From positions 868,001 through 932,000 of the forward strand of contig NZ_CP129964.1 of NCBI RefSeq assembly GCF_030503675.1: a stretch of DNA of 64,000 bases. The letters are read 5' to 3'. Both the position numbers and the translations under genes were made by a program. The notes beneath the pieces were generated by a model. The model was not told where the DNA came from, did no database searches, and was given only the letters and a program-made list of their open reading frames with translations. This stretch comes from Lutimonas zeaxanthinifaciens. GTDB taxonomy: Bacteria; Bacteroidota; Bacteroidia; Flavobacteriales; Flavobacteriaceae. Numbering within the stretch: position 1 is the stretch's first letter; each line of letters starts with the position of its first letter. Positions 55,731 through 64,000 of the stretch are shown here, one piece after another.

Positions 55731-55739
55731 TTTTTAGCG

Positions 55740-55922
55740 ATGAAAAGAATTAGAGTAAAACAAGTACGCAGTCAGATCAGACGTCCTAAAAATCAAAAAT
55801 TGACACTTGAGGCACTAGGTTTGAGAAAAATGAATCAAACGGTTGAGCATGATGCTACACCAACGATTCTCGGAATGGTAAAAACAGTTAATCATTTAGT
55901 TTCTGTTGAAGAAATCAAATAA
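55740..55922 (+). CDS. rpmD: 50S ribosomal protein L30
   Basis: The 60-residue protein (VKQVRSQIRRPKNQKLTLEA, then GLRKMNQTVEHDATPTILGM) matches L30 in length and sequence. Not all bacteria keep this gene; here it is intact and in its usual place. Confidence 0.96.
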   Translation: MKRIRVKQVRSQIRRPKNQKLTLEALGLRKMNQTVEHDATPTILGMVKTVNHLVSVEEIK

Positions 55923-55933
55923 GATAAAAGGTT

Positions 55934-56383
55934 ATGGAATTAAATAACTTAAAACCTGCAAAGGGATCCGTAAAATCGGGTAAACGAATTGGTAGAGGTG
56001 AAGGATCTGGAAAAGGTGGTACCGCTACAAGAGGTCATAAAGGACAAAAATCTCGTTCTGGTTATTCGAGAAAGATCGGATTTGAAGGTGGTCAGATGCC
56101 TCTTCAAAGACGTGTTCCTAAATTTGGTTTCAAAAACATCAACCGCAAAGAATATCAGGGTGTAAATCTTGATACCTTGCAGAAACTGGTTGATGATGGA
56201 AAAATCAAAGATACTGTATCATTGGAAGTTTTAATGGAAAATGGTTTAGTTGGGAAGAATGACTTGGTAAAGATTTTAGGAAGAGGAGAGTTAAAAGCGA
56301 AATTGAATATCTCAGTACATAAATTTACTGCTTCTGCTAAGGCGGCTATTGAAAAAGCGGGAGGTGAAGCTGTAACTATTTAA
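55934..56383 (+). CDS. rplO: 50S ribosomal protein L15
   Basis: The 149-residue protein has a basic Gly-rich N-terminal extension (GRGEGSGKGGTATRGHKGQK), the motif FEGGQMPLQRRVPKFGF and the C-terminal L15 domain ending AAIEKAGGEAVTI. It lies 14 bases before secY. Confidence 0.97.
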   Translation: MELNNLKPAKGSVKSGKRIGRGEGSGKGGTATRGHKGQKSRSGYSRKIGFEGGQMPLQRRVPKFGFKNINRKEYQGVNLDTLQKLVDDGKIKDTVSLEVLMENGLVGKNDLVKILGRGELKAKLNISVHKFTASAKAAIEKAGGEAVTI

Positions 56384-56397
56384 TGAAAAAAAATTAA

Positions 56398-57732
56398 ATG
56401 AAAAAGTTTATAAGTACTGTCCAGGATATTTGGAAAATCGAAGAGCTAAGAAACAAAATCATTTTAACCTTAGGTTTAATGGTCGTTTACCGTTTGGCTG
56501 CCCAGGTACCTTTACCAGGTATTGACCCTACGCAGTTAAGTGGTTTGGCCAATAAGACGGCTGACGGGTTATTAGGATTGTTAAATGCCTTTACAGGTGG
56601 AGCTTTTGCAAAGGCTTCGGTAATGGCATTGGGTATCATGCCTTATATCTCTGCTTCGATTGTGGTTCAGCTAATGGGAATTGCGGTTCCTTATTTACAG
56701 AAACTACAGAAAGAAGGAGAAAGTGGAAGAAAGAAGATCAACCAGATCACGCGTTGGCTGACGATTGCGATCTTGATCATTCAGGCTCCTACTTATTTAA
56801 TTAGTTTGCCAAGTTTAGGTATTCCTGAAAGTGCATTCTTATTAGGTACAGGCCCATTGTTCTATTTCTCTTCAATTCTTTTGTTAACCACCGGAACAAT
56901 CTTTGCGATGTGGTTAGGTGAAAGAATCACGGATAAAGGAATTGGAAATGGTATTTCCTTATTGATTATGATTGGTATTATTGCGGTATTCCCTTCTTCA
57001 TTCATGCAGGAGGCTACTTCAAGAATCAATCAGTCAAATGGTGGATTGATCATGATTCTGATCGAAGTTGTTATCTGGTTCGTTGTAATTTTTGCAAGTG
57101 TACTTTTGGTAACGGCAGTTCGTAAGATTCAGGTTCAATATGCAAGAAGAACAGTTGCGGGCAACATTCAGGATGTGGCAGGAGCAAGACAGTATATTCC
57201 ATTGAAGTTAAATTCATCCGGAGTTATGCCTATTATCTTTGCTCAGGCGCTCATGTTCGTACCCGGATTGATGGCAAATGCTGAGAATTCAGTGATTAAA
57301 TCAATAGGAGTTGCTTTTACTGATATTTTTGGTCTTTGGTATAATGTTTTATTTGCCGTTTTGATCATCATTTTTAGTTACTTTTACACAGCGATCACGA
57401 TCCCAACAAATAAAATGGCCGATGATCTAAAGAGAGGCGGAGGTTTCGTACCCGGTATCAGACCAGGTAAGGATACTGCCGAATACCTCGATACGATTTT
57501 ATCTCGTGTTACCCTTCCGGGTTCTTTATTCTTGGCGTTTTTGGCGATACTTCCTGCCATTATTACAAAAGCAGGAGTTCAACCAGGTTGGGCCATTTTC
57601 TATGGAGGGACCTCATTATTGATTATGGTAGGGGTTGCCATAGATACATTACAGCAAATTAACGCCCACTTGTTGAATCGTCATTACGATGGATTAATGA
57701 AATCGGGCTCTAAACGAAAAGTAGCTTATTAA
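56398..57732 (+). CDS. secY: Preprotein translocase subunit SecY
   Basis: The 444-residue protein has ten membrane helices, the plug-region sequence near [44 protein letters not shown]-like cytoplasmic loop and [13 protein letters not shown]. It forms the protein-conducting channel with SecE and SecG. It lies in its usual place between rplO and infA. Confidence 0.98.
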   Translation: MKKFISTVQDIWKIEELRNKIILTLGLMVVYRLAAQVPLPGIDPTQLSGLANKTADGLLGLLNAFTGGAFAKASVMALGIMPYISASIVVQLMGIAVPYLQKLQKEGESGRKKINQITRWLTIAILIIQAPTYLISLPSLGIPESAFLLGTGPLFYFSSILLLTTGTIFAMWLGERITDKGIGNGISLLIMIGIIAVFPSSFMQEATSRINQSNGGLIMILIEVVIWFVVIFASVLLVTAVRKIQVQYARRTVAGNIQDVAGARQYIPLKLNSSGVMPIIFAQALMFVPGLMANAENSVIKSIGVAFTDIFGLWYNVLFAVLIIIFSYFYTAITIPTNKMADDLKRGGGFVPGIRPGKDTAEYLDTILSRVTLPGSLFLAFLAILPAIITKAGVQPGWAIFYGGTSLLIMVGVAIDTLQQINAHLLNRHYDGLMKSGSKRKVAY

Positions 57733-57734
57733 CT

Positions 57735-57950
57735 ATGGCAAAGCAAGCAGCAATAGAACAAGACGGAAGAATCATTGAAGCATTATCAAACGCAATGTTT
57801 CGAGTAGAATTGGAAAACGGTCACATTGTAACCGCACATATTTCCGGAAAAATGCGTATGCATTACATCAAATTGCTACCAGGAGATAAGGTAAAATTAG
57901 AAATGAGCCCTTATGATTTAACTAAGGCGAGAATTACTTATAGATATTAA
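57735..57950 (+). CDS. infA: Translation initiation factor IF-1
   Basis: The 71-residue OB-fold protein ([57 protein letters not shown]) is IF-1. It occupies the A site during initiation. Two bases separate it from secY; adk and map, found here in some phyla, are absent. Confidence 0.97.
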   Translation: MAKQAAIEQDGRIIEALSNAMFRVELENGHIVTAHISGKMRMHYIKLLPGDKVKLEMSPYDLTKARITYRY

Positions 57951-57962
57951 AGACAACACGAG

Positions 57963-58079
57963 ATGAAAGTAAGAGCATCAGTAAAGAAAAGAAGTGCCGA
58001 CTGCATAATAGTACGCAGAAAGGGCAGATTATATGTAATCAACAAAAAGAATCCTAGATTTAAACAAAGACAAGGATAA
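57963..58079 (+). CDS. rpmJ: 50S ribosomal protein L36, zinc-free form
   Basis: A 38-codon frame with ATG at 57963 and TAA at 58077-58079 encodes [14 protein letters not shown], then [16 protein letters not shown] and ends PRFKQRQG, matching L36. Only one Cys remains (residue 14); the CxxC and C/H ligands of zinc-binding L36 are replaced. The size and the 12- and 2-base gaps to infA and rpsM fit the operon. Confidence 0.95.
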   Translation: MKVRASVKKRSADCIIVRRKGRLYVINKKNPRFKQRQG

Positions 58080-58081
58080 TT

Positions 58082-58456
58082 ATGGCAAGAATAGCAGGAA
58101 TTGACGTCCCAAAGAATAAAAGAGGTGTAATCGCATTGACCTATATCTTTGGAATCGGAAGAAGTAAAGCTAAAGAGATTTTAGCAAACGCAAAAGTTGA
58201 CGAGAGCATCAAGGTTCAGGACTGGAATGATGAGCAGATCGCCAACATTCGTGGTGAGGTGGGCAAATTGACCATCGAAGGTGAATTGAGATCTGAAGTT
58301 CAGTTAAACATCAAACGTTTAATGGACATCGGATGTTACAGAGGAATCAGACACAGAGCTGGACTTCCGTTAAGAGGGCAAAGAACAAAGAATAATTCTA
58401 GAACTCGTAAAGGAAAGAGAAAAACTGTAGCAGGTAAAAAGAAAGCAACTAAATAA
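58082..58456 (+). CDS. rpsM: 30S ribosomal protein S13
   Basis: The 124-residue protein starts [19 protein letters not shown], has the helix-turn segment [12 protein letters not shown] and the basic tail [20 protein letters not shown] that contacts tRNA. It opens the alpha block. Confidence 0.98.
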   Translation: MARIAGIDVPKNKRGVIALTYIFGIGRSKAKEILANAKVDESIKVQDWNDEQIANIRGEVGKLTIEGELRSEVQLNIKRLMDIGCYRGIRHRAGLPLRGQRTKNNSRTRKGKRKTVAGKKKATK

Positions 58457-58467
58457 TAGTTAACAAG

Positions 58468-58860
58468 ATGGCAAAGTCAAGTTCAAAAAACGTAAAGAAA
58501 CGTAAAGTTATCGTAGATGCTGTTGGTGAGGCGCATATCACTGCTTCTTTCAACAACATCATCATCTCTTTGACCAATAAAAAAGGAGATGTTATTTCTT
58601 GGTCAAGTGCAGGGAAGCAAGGATTTAGAGGTTCTAAAAAGAATACTCCATATGCTGCCCAAACTGCCGCTGAAGATTGTGCAAGAGTTGCTCATGAAGC
58701 TGGATTGAGAAAAGTAAAGGTCTATGTAAAAGGACCAGGTAACGGTAGAGAGTCTGCAATTAGAACCCTGCACAACAACGGGATCGAAGTTACTGAGATT
58801 ATCGATGTAACACCAATTGCTCACAACGGGTGCAGACCTCCAAAAAGAAGAAGAGTTTAA
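58468..58860 (+). CDS. rpsK: 30S ribosomal protein S11
   Basis: The 130-residue protein has [40 protein letters not shown] and the C-terminal [17 protein letters not shown] of S11, on the 30S platform. A 76-base gap with no clear structure precedes rpsD. Confidence 0.98.
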   Translation: MAKSSSKNVKKRKVIVDAVGEAHITASFNNIIISLTNKKGDVISWSSAGKQGFRGSKKNTPYAAQTAAEDCARVAHEAGLRKVKVYVKGPGNGRESAIRTLHNNGIEVTEIIDVTPIAHNGCRPPKRRRV

Positions 58861-58936
58861 TACATATTTTATAAACTAAGGATAAAGATTATCGAAGGAC
58901 TGCCTTAATTCATAATCCCTTAAATAAATTAATAAG

Positions 58937-59542
58937 ATGGCAAGATATACAGGACCAAAATCAAAAATTGCCCGTAAGTTTGGAGAACCAATCTTCGGGG
59001 ATGACAAAGCGTTAGAAAAAAGAAATTATCCTCCGGGACAACACGGAGCTAACAAAAGAAGAGGTAAGCAATCTGAATATGCACTTCAGTTAAAAGAGAA
59101 GCAAAAAGCGAAATATACTTATGGTATTTTAGAACGTCAATTCCGCAAGCTTTTTGAAAAATCTCAAAGAAGTAAAGGTATTACAGGTGAGGTTTTACTT
59201 CAATTATGTGAGTCTCGTTTAGACAATGTAGTATACAGACTGGGTATTTCTCCTTCAAGGAGTGGTGCGCGTCAATTGGTATCACACAGACATATTACTG
59301 TTAATGGTGAGATCGTGAATATTCCTTCTTATCTTTTAAAAGAAGGTGATGTTGTTGGAGTAAGAGAGAAATCAAAGTCTTTAACAGCCATTGAAAGTTC
59401 TTTAGCAGCTAAATCGAATGTTTATGAGTGGTTATCTTGGAATCAGGAAACCTTGGAAGGAAGATTTGTTACTGTTCCTGAAAGAATTCAAATTCCAGAA
59501 AACATTAACGAGCAGTTTATCGTTGAATTATACTCTAAATAA
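58937..59542 (+). CDS. rpsD: 30S ribosomal protein S4
   Basis: The 201-residue protein has [17 protein letters not shown], an S4 RNA-binding domain ([38 protein letters not shown]) and the C-terminal YSK. S4 represses the alpha operon in other bacteria; the 76 bases before it (58861-58936) hold only a weak AAGGA/CCTT pairing. Confidence 0.98.
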   Translation: MARYTGPKSKIARKFGEPIFGDDKALEKRNYPPGQHGANKRRGKQSEYALQLKEKQKAKYTYGILERQFRKLFEKSQRSKGITGEVLLQLCESRLDNVVYRLGISPSRSGARQLVSHRHITVNGEIVNIPSYLLKEGDVVGVREKSKSLTAIESSLAAKSNVYEWLSWNQETLEGRFVTVPERIQIPENINEQFIVELYSK

Positions 59543-59565
59543 CCCTAAAAGATAGTAACAAACTT

Positions 59566-60558
59566 ATGGCAATATTAAATTTTCAGAAACCGGATAAAGT
59601 ATTGATGATTGAATCTACTGATTTTAACGGTAGGTTTGAGTTTAAACCTTTAGAGCCCGGTTACGGACTAACAGTTGGTAACGCCTTGAGAAGAGTGTTG
59701 TTATCTTCTTTAGACGGATATGCAATTACTTCATTGAGAATTGAAGGAGTTGAACATGAATTTTCTACGATCGAAGGGGTTGTTGAGGATGTAACTGAAA
59801 TCATTCTTAACCTGAAGCAAATGCGCTTTAAACAACAGATTGAAGATACTGACAGTGAAACTGTGGTTTTGTCAGTCTCAGGTAAAGAAGAATTGACTGC
59901 AGGAGATTTTCAAAATTTCATTTCTGGTTTTCAGGTGTTGAATCCGGAATTGGTGATTTGTAGAATGGAACCTAAAGTGAAGATCGACCTTGAGATCACA
60001 ATAGAAAAAGGAAGAGGATTTGTTTTGGCAGAGGAGAACAAAAAAGTTTCTGCTCCACTGGGAACGATTTTTATTGATTCGATCTACACGCCGATCAAAA
60101 ATGTAAAATACGCGGTTGAAAACTTCCGTGTTGAGCAAAAAACTGATTATGAAAAATTGGTTTTCGATATCATCACTGACGGTTCAATTACGCCTAAAGA
60201 TGCATTGACCGAAGCTGCAAAAATTCTGATCCATCACTTCATGTTGTTCTCTGATGAGAGAATTACGCTGGAGGCTGATGAAATTGCGAAAACTGAAACC
60301 TATGACGAGGAGTCTCTGCACATGAGACAGTTGTTAAAAACGCGTTTGATCGATATGGATCTTTCAGTGAGAGCTTTGAATTGTCTGAAAGCTGCTGAGG
60401 TGGATACTTTGGGAGACCTTGTTTCTTTCAACAAGAGTGATTTGATGAAGTTCAGAAACTTCGGAAAAAAATCACTTACAGAGTTGGATGAACTTGTAAA
60501 CAACAAAGGATTGACCTTTGGAATGGATTTAACGAAATACAAATTAGATAAGGAGTAG
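59566..60558 (+). CDS. rpoA: RNA polymerase subunit alpha
   Basis: The 330-residue protein has the dimerisation domain ([20 protein letters not shown], then [12 protein letters not shown]) and a C-terminal domain from about 265 with helix-hairpin motifs ([33 protein letters not shown]). It scaffolds RNA polymerase and contacts promoters and activators. Length is normal. Confidence 0.98.
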   Translation: MAILNFQKPDKVLMIESTDFNGRFEFKPLEPGYGLTVGNALRRVLLSSLDGYAITSLRIEGVEHEFSTIEGVVEDVTEIILNLKQMRFKQQIEDTDSETVVLSVSGKEELTAGDFQNFISGFQVLNPELVICRMEPKVKIDLEITIEKGRGFVLAEENKKVSAPLGTIFIDSIYTPIKNVKYAVENFRVEQKTDYEKLVFDIITDGSITPKDALTEAAKILIHHFMLFSDERITLEADEIAKTETYDEESLHMRQLLKTRLIDMDLSVRALNCLKAAEVDTLGDLVSFNKSDLMKFRNFGKKSLTELDELVNNKGLTFGMDLTKYKLDKE

Positions 60559-60600
60559 ATTTGTTATTGCTATAGCAAATTGTAAATAGTCAAGTGAAAG

Positions 60601-61134
60601 ATGAGACACGGAAAGAAATTTAATCATTTAAGTAGAAAAAAAGCGCATAGAAAAGCTATGTTAGCTAATATGGCTTGCTCTTTGATCGAGCACAAGCGTA
60701 TAAATACGACTGTTGCCAAAGCAAAAGCTTTGCGTCAATATGTTGAGCCACTAATCACAAAATCTAAAAACGATACCACTCATAACAGAAGGATTGTTTT
60801 TAGCAGTTTGAAAGATAAATATGCTGTTTCTGAATTGTTCAGAGATGTAGCGGTTAAAGTTGGTGACCGACCAGGTGGATATGTAAGGATCATTAAATTA
60901 GGAAATCGTCAGGGAGATAATGCTTCAATGGCAATGATCGAACTGGTAGATTATAATGAAATTTACAATCCTAAGGCGAAGAAGAAAAAAGCAACAAGAA
61001 GAAGAGGAAAAAAATCTTCATCAGCTCCGGCCGCTGAAGCACCTGCCGCTGAGGCACCTGCTGCTGAAACAGCTGTTGCTGAAAAAGTTGAAGAACCTAA
61101 ATCAAAAGATGCTGAGAACAAGGATGAAGCATAA
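60601..61134 (+). CDS. rplQ: 50S ribosomal protein L17 with Ala/Pro/Glu-rich tail
   Basis: The 177-residue protein has the L17 core ([57 protein letters not shown]) to about residue 120. A basic [12 protein letters not shown] stretch follows, then a low-complexity tail of APAAE-type repeats and a charged end. The tail makes it longer than the roughly 120-residue E. coli protein and is common in Bacteroidota. Confidence 0.97.
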   Translation: MRHGKKFNHLSRKKAHRKAMLANMACSLIEHKRINTTVAKAKALRQYVEPLITKSKNDTTHNRRIVFSSLKDKYAVSELFRDVAVKVGDRPGGYVRIIKLGNRQGDNASMAMIELVDYNEIYNPKAKKKKATRRRGKKSSSAPAAEAPAAEAPAAETAVAEKVEEPKSKDAENKDEA

Positions 61135-61160
61135 ATTGGATTTTTGTTTTTAAAATGATA

Positions 61161-61198
61161 AAAGGATGAGCTATTTTTGGCTTATCCTTTTTTTTTTG
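61161..61198 (+). terminator. Terminator of the ribosomal supercluster
   Basis: AAAGGATGAGC (61161-61171) pairs with GCTTATCCTTT (61180-61190) with one G-T wobble, followed by a T run. It closes the alpha block after rplQ. Confidence 0.88.
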
Positions 61199-61250
61199 AA
61201 TAAAAAAAAGAATTAGCGTAAGATAACCTCTAAGAATACAAGAATAAGAT

Positions 61251-62354
61251 ATGAAATACGAAACAAGAAAAAAGGCCATTCTGATCTTGAAAGACGGAAC
61301 CATGTTTGAAGGTAAATCGGTTGGAATAGATGGCACAGCAGTGGGTGAGATTTGTTTTAACACCGGAACTACCGGATATCAGGAAATCTTTACAGATCCT
61401 TCCTATTTTGGACAGTTGATGGTAACAACCAATGCTCATATTGGGAATTATGGAATTAACGAGCAGGAAGAAGAATCAGAAGGAATCAAGATTGCCGGAC
61501 TGGTCTGCAGAAACTTTAGTTTTGATTATTCCCGTGTAAATGCTCAGGAGTCACTTCTTGATTATTTTAAGAGACAGAATTTTGTTGCCATTTCAGATAT
61601 TGATACCAGGGCCCTTGTCCGTTACATTAGGGATAAAGGAGCTATGAATGCCATTATTTCGACAGAAACTGATCTGGATGCCCTTCAAAAGCAACTGGAT
61701 GCAATTCCTTCAATGGAGGGCCTGGAACTGGCTTCTAAAGTATCCACCAAAGAACCGTATACGGTAGGTGATGAAAATGCCAAGTACAGAATTGCCGCTC
61801 TTGATATAGGTATTAAAAAGAATATTTTAAGGAACCTGACACAAAGAGATTGTTTTGTTAAGGTGTTTCCATTTGACGCTTCGTTTGAAGATCTTAGCTC
61901 TTTTAATCCGGATGGATATTTTCTTTCTAACGGACCTGGAGACCCGACACCTTTAAAGAACGCTCAAAAAGTGGCAAAAGACATTATAGACCGTGATCTT
62001 CCATTATTTGGAATCTGTTTGGGACATCAGGTCATTGCACTGGCCCATGGAGTTCCTACCTATAAAATGTTCAACGGACACCGAGGGATCAATCACCCTG
62101 TGAAAAACCTTTTGACCGGTAAAGGAGAGATCACTTCTCAAAACCATGGATTTGTTGTAGATAAAAAAGCTGTTGAAGATCATGACATTTTAGAAATCAC
62201 TCATGAGCATTTAAATGATCAGACCCTGGCTGGAATGCGTGTTAAAGACAAGAATTGTTTCTCTGTTCAATATCATCCTGAAGCCAGCCCAGGACCTCAT
62301 GATTCAGCCTATTTATTTGATCAGTTTATTGAAATGATCAAGGCGTCAAAGTGA
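61251..62354 (+). CDS. carA: Carbamoyl-phosphate synthase small subunit
   Basis: The 367-residue protein has the N-terminal CPSase domain (LKDGTMFEGKSVG; NTGTTGYQEIFTDPSYFGQ). A class I glutamine amidotransferase domain follows with the nucleophile Cys in FGICLGHQV and the His/Glu pair in QYHPEASPGPHDS. It supplies ammonia for carbamoyl phosphate in arginine and pyrimidine synthesis. The large subunit gene is not in the window. Confidence 0.97.
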   Translation: MKYETRKKAILILKDGTMFEGKSVGIDGTAVGEICFNTGTTGYQEIFTDPSYFGQLMVTTNAHIGNYGINEQEEESEGIKIAGLVCRNFSFDYSRVNAQESLLDYFKRQNFVAISDIDTRALVRYIRDKGAMNAIISTETDLDALQKQLDAIPSMEGLELASKVSTKEPYTVGDENAKYRIAALDIGIKKNILRNLTQRDCFVKVFPFDASFEDLSSFNPDGYFLSNGPGDPTPLKNAQKVAKDIIDRDLPLFGICLGHQVIALAHGVPTYKMFNGHRGINHPVKNLLTGKGEITSQNHGFVVDKKAVEDHDILEITHEHLNDQTLAGMRVKDKNCFSVQYHPEASPGPHDSAYLFDQFIEMIKASK

Positions 62355-62460
62355 GTTTAAACTCCGCTCAGATTATCGAAAACGATATCGTAGTTTAATC
62401 AAGTTTAAAGGCCCAAAACCCTTTATATTTAGTAAATTTACATCAGTAAAAAACAATTAA

Positions 62461-63762
<1,302 letters not shown>

Positions 63763-63782
63763 AATCTTCTTGTTTATAACAG

Positions 63783-63812
63783 AAAAAGCTGAATGAATGT
63801 TCAGCTTTTTTT
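63783..63812 (+). terminator. Terminator after eno
   Basis: AAAAAGCTGAA (63783-63793) pairs with TTCAGCTTTTT (63800-63810) around a six-base loop, with T residues continuing on. The A-rich 5' arm means it may also work from the other direction. Confidence 0.88.
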
Positions 63813-63906
63813 GTTACTTAAATAGCTCAATTTACGAGGAAAATTGTGAGTTATTTTGTAATTTCGCGAGTATAACAAATTATTAAAAATTAAATATAAA
63901 TTACCT

Positions 63907-64000
63907 ATGTCAGAAGTAGCAAAATTGATTGTTAATGGGCAAGAATACGAATTCCCAGTTATTGTTGGAACCGAAAATGAGGTAGCCATTAATGTGAAAA
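63907..64000 (+). CDS. gltA: Citrate synthase, N-terminal part (partial)
   Basis: ATG at 63907 opens MSEVAKLIVNGQEYEFPVIV, then GTENEVAINVK, and is cut by the window end. Bacteroidota citrate synthases start similarly, and eno-gltA is a common neighbour pair. Only 31 residues are visible, so the call rests on the start and on gene order. Confidence 0.75.
   Translation, partial: MSEVAKLIVNGQEYEFPVIVGTENEVAINVK

Noticed and set aside
57963-58079. L36 as a damaged gene because zinc ligands are missing
   Set aside because: The C-minus form is an accepted L36 variant; the frame, length and position are intact.

Overview
The window looks like a chromosomal segment of a member of the Bacteroidota, most likely class Flavobacteriia (Flavobacteriaceae-like). 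The evidence is low GC, promoters with the TAnnTTTG -7 element and a TTG near -33, ribosomal genes mostly without Shine-Dalgarno (SD) sequences, a SusC/SusD pair, many Bacteroidota-restricted families (DUF4293, DUF1599, BT_3928/DoxX, DUF5723, DUF7033), and the order rpsL-rpsG-fusA-rpsJ...rplQ-carA-eno-gltA. I saw no rRNA, tRNA, insertion sequence, prophage or CRISPR array.

Region 1 (1-4679) is the least ordinary part. After the tail of a DUF4293 protein and its terminator comes about 1.5 kb without a convincing gene. It holds six tandem, diverged copies of a purine-rich hairpin element (323-1300). Each copy pairs an SD-like arm (AAGGAGAGAAG) with its complement (CTTCTCTCCTT). A promoter just upstream (194-261) aligns without gaps, with matching -33/-7 spacing, to the promoter (1545-1612) of the next gene, which encodes a small exported protein. 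A LuxR-type response regulator and a TPR-containing histidine kinase follow. My inference is a local regulatory module in which the two paralogous promoters drive a structured RNA array and an exported protein, possibly under the adjacent two-component system.

Region 2 (4680-24795) is compact housekeeping: a YfcE-like phosphoesterase and truA with overlapping divergent promoters and TTG starts, an MsbA-like ABC exporter, a LOG-folP-lipoprotein-cdaA operon (c-di-AMP synthesis), DUF1599-DoxX-crcB, DUF1684, an MFS transporter, a methyltransferase, a CocE-type hydrolase, a fused B12 acyl-CoA mutase (IcmF), TrkA/TrkH potassium uptake and RadC. Convergent neighbours often touch or overlap at their stop codons.

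Region 3 (24871-37021) starts with a probable cell-surface polysaccharide operon (DUF7033 deacetylase-like, FemAB-like, glycosyltransferase 4, flippase, YjjG phosphatase). Two exported proteins (DUF5723 and an unknown), RarA, a rhomboid protease, RlmB and a DUF3179 membrane protein follow.

Region 4 (37119-43726, minus strand) holds a SusC/SusD outer-membrane uptake pair with a strong terminator and a BamA/TamA-like protein. Region 5 (43940-64000, plus strand) is the str-S10-spc-alpha ribosomal supercluster with secY, infA, rpmJ and rpoA, then carA, eno and the start of gltA. An intrinsic-terminator-like hairpin between rpsJ and rplC and a long inverted repeat between rpsN and rpsH are candidate internal regulatory sites.
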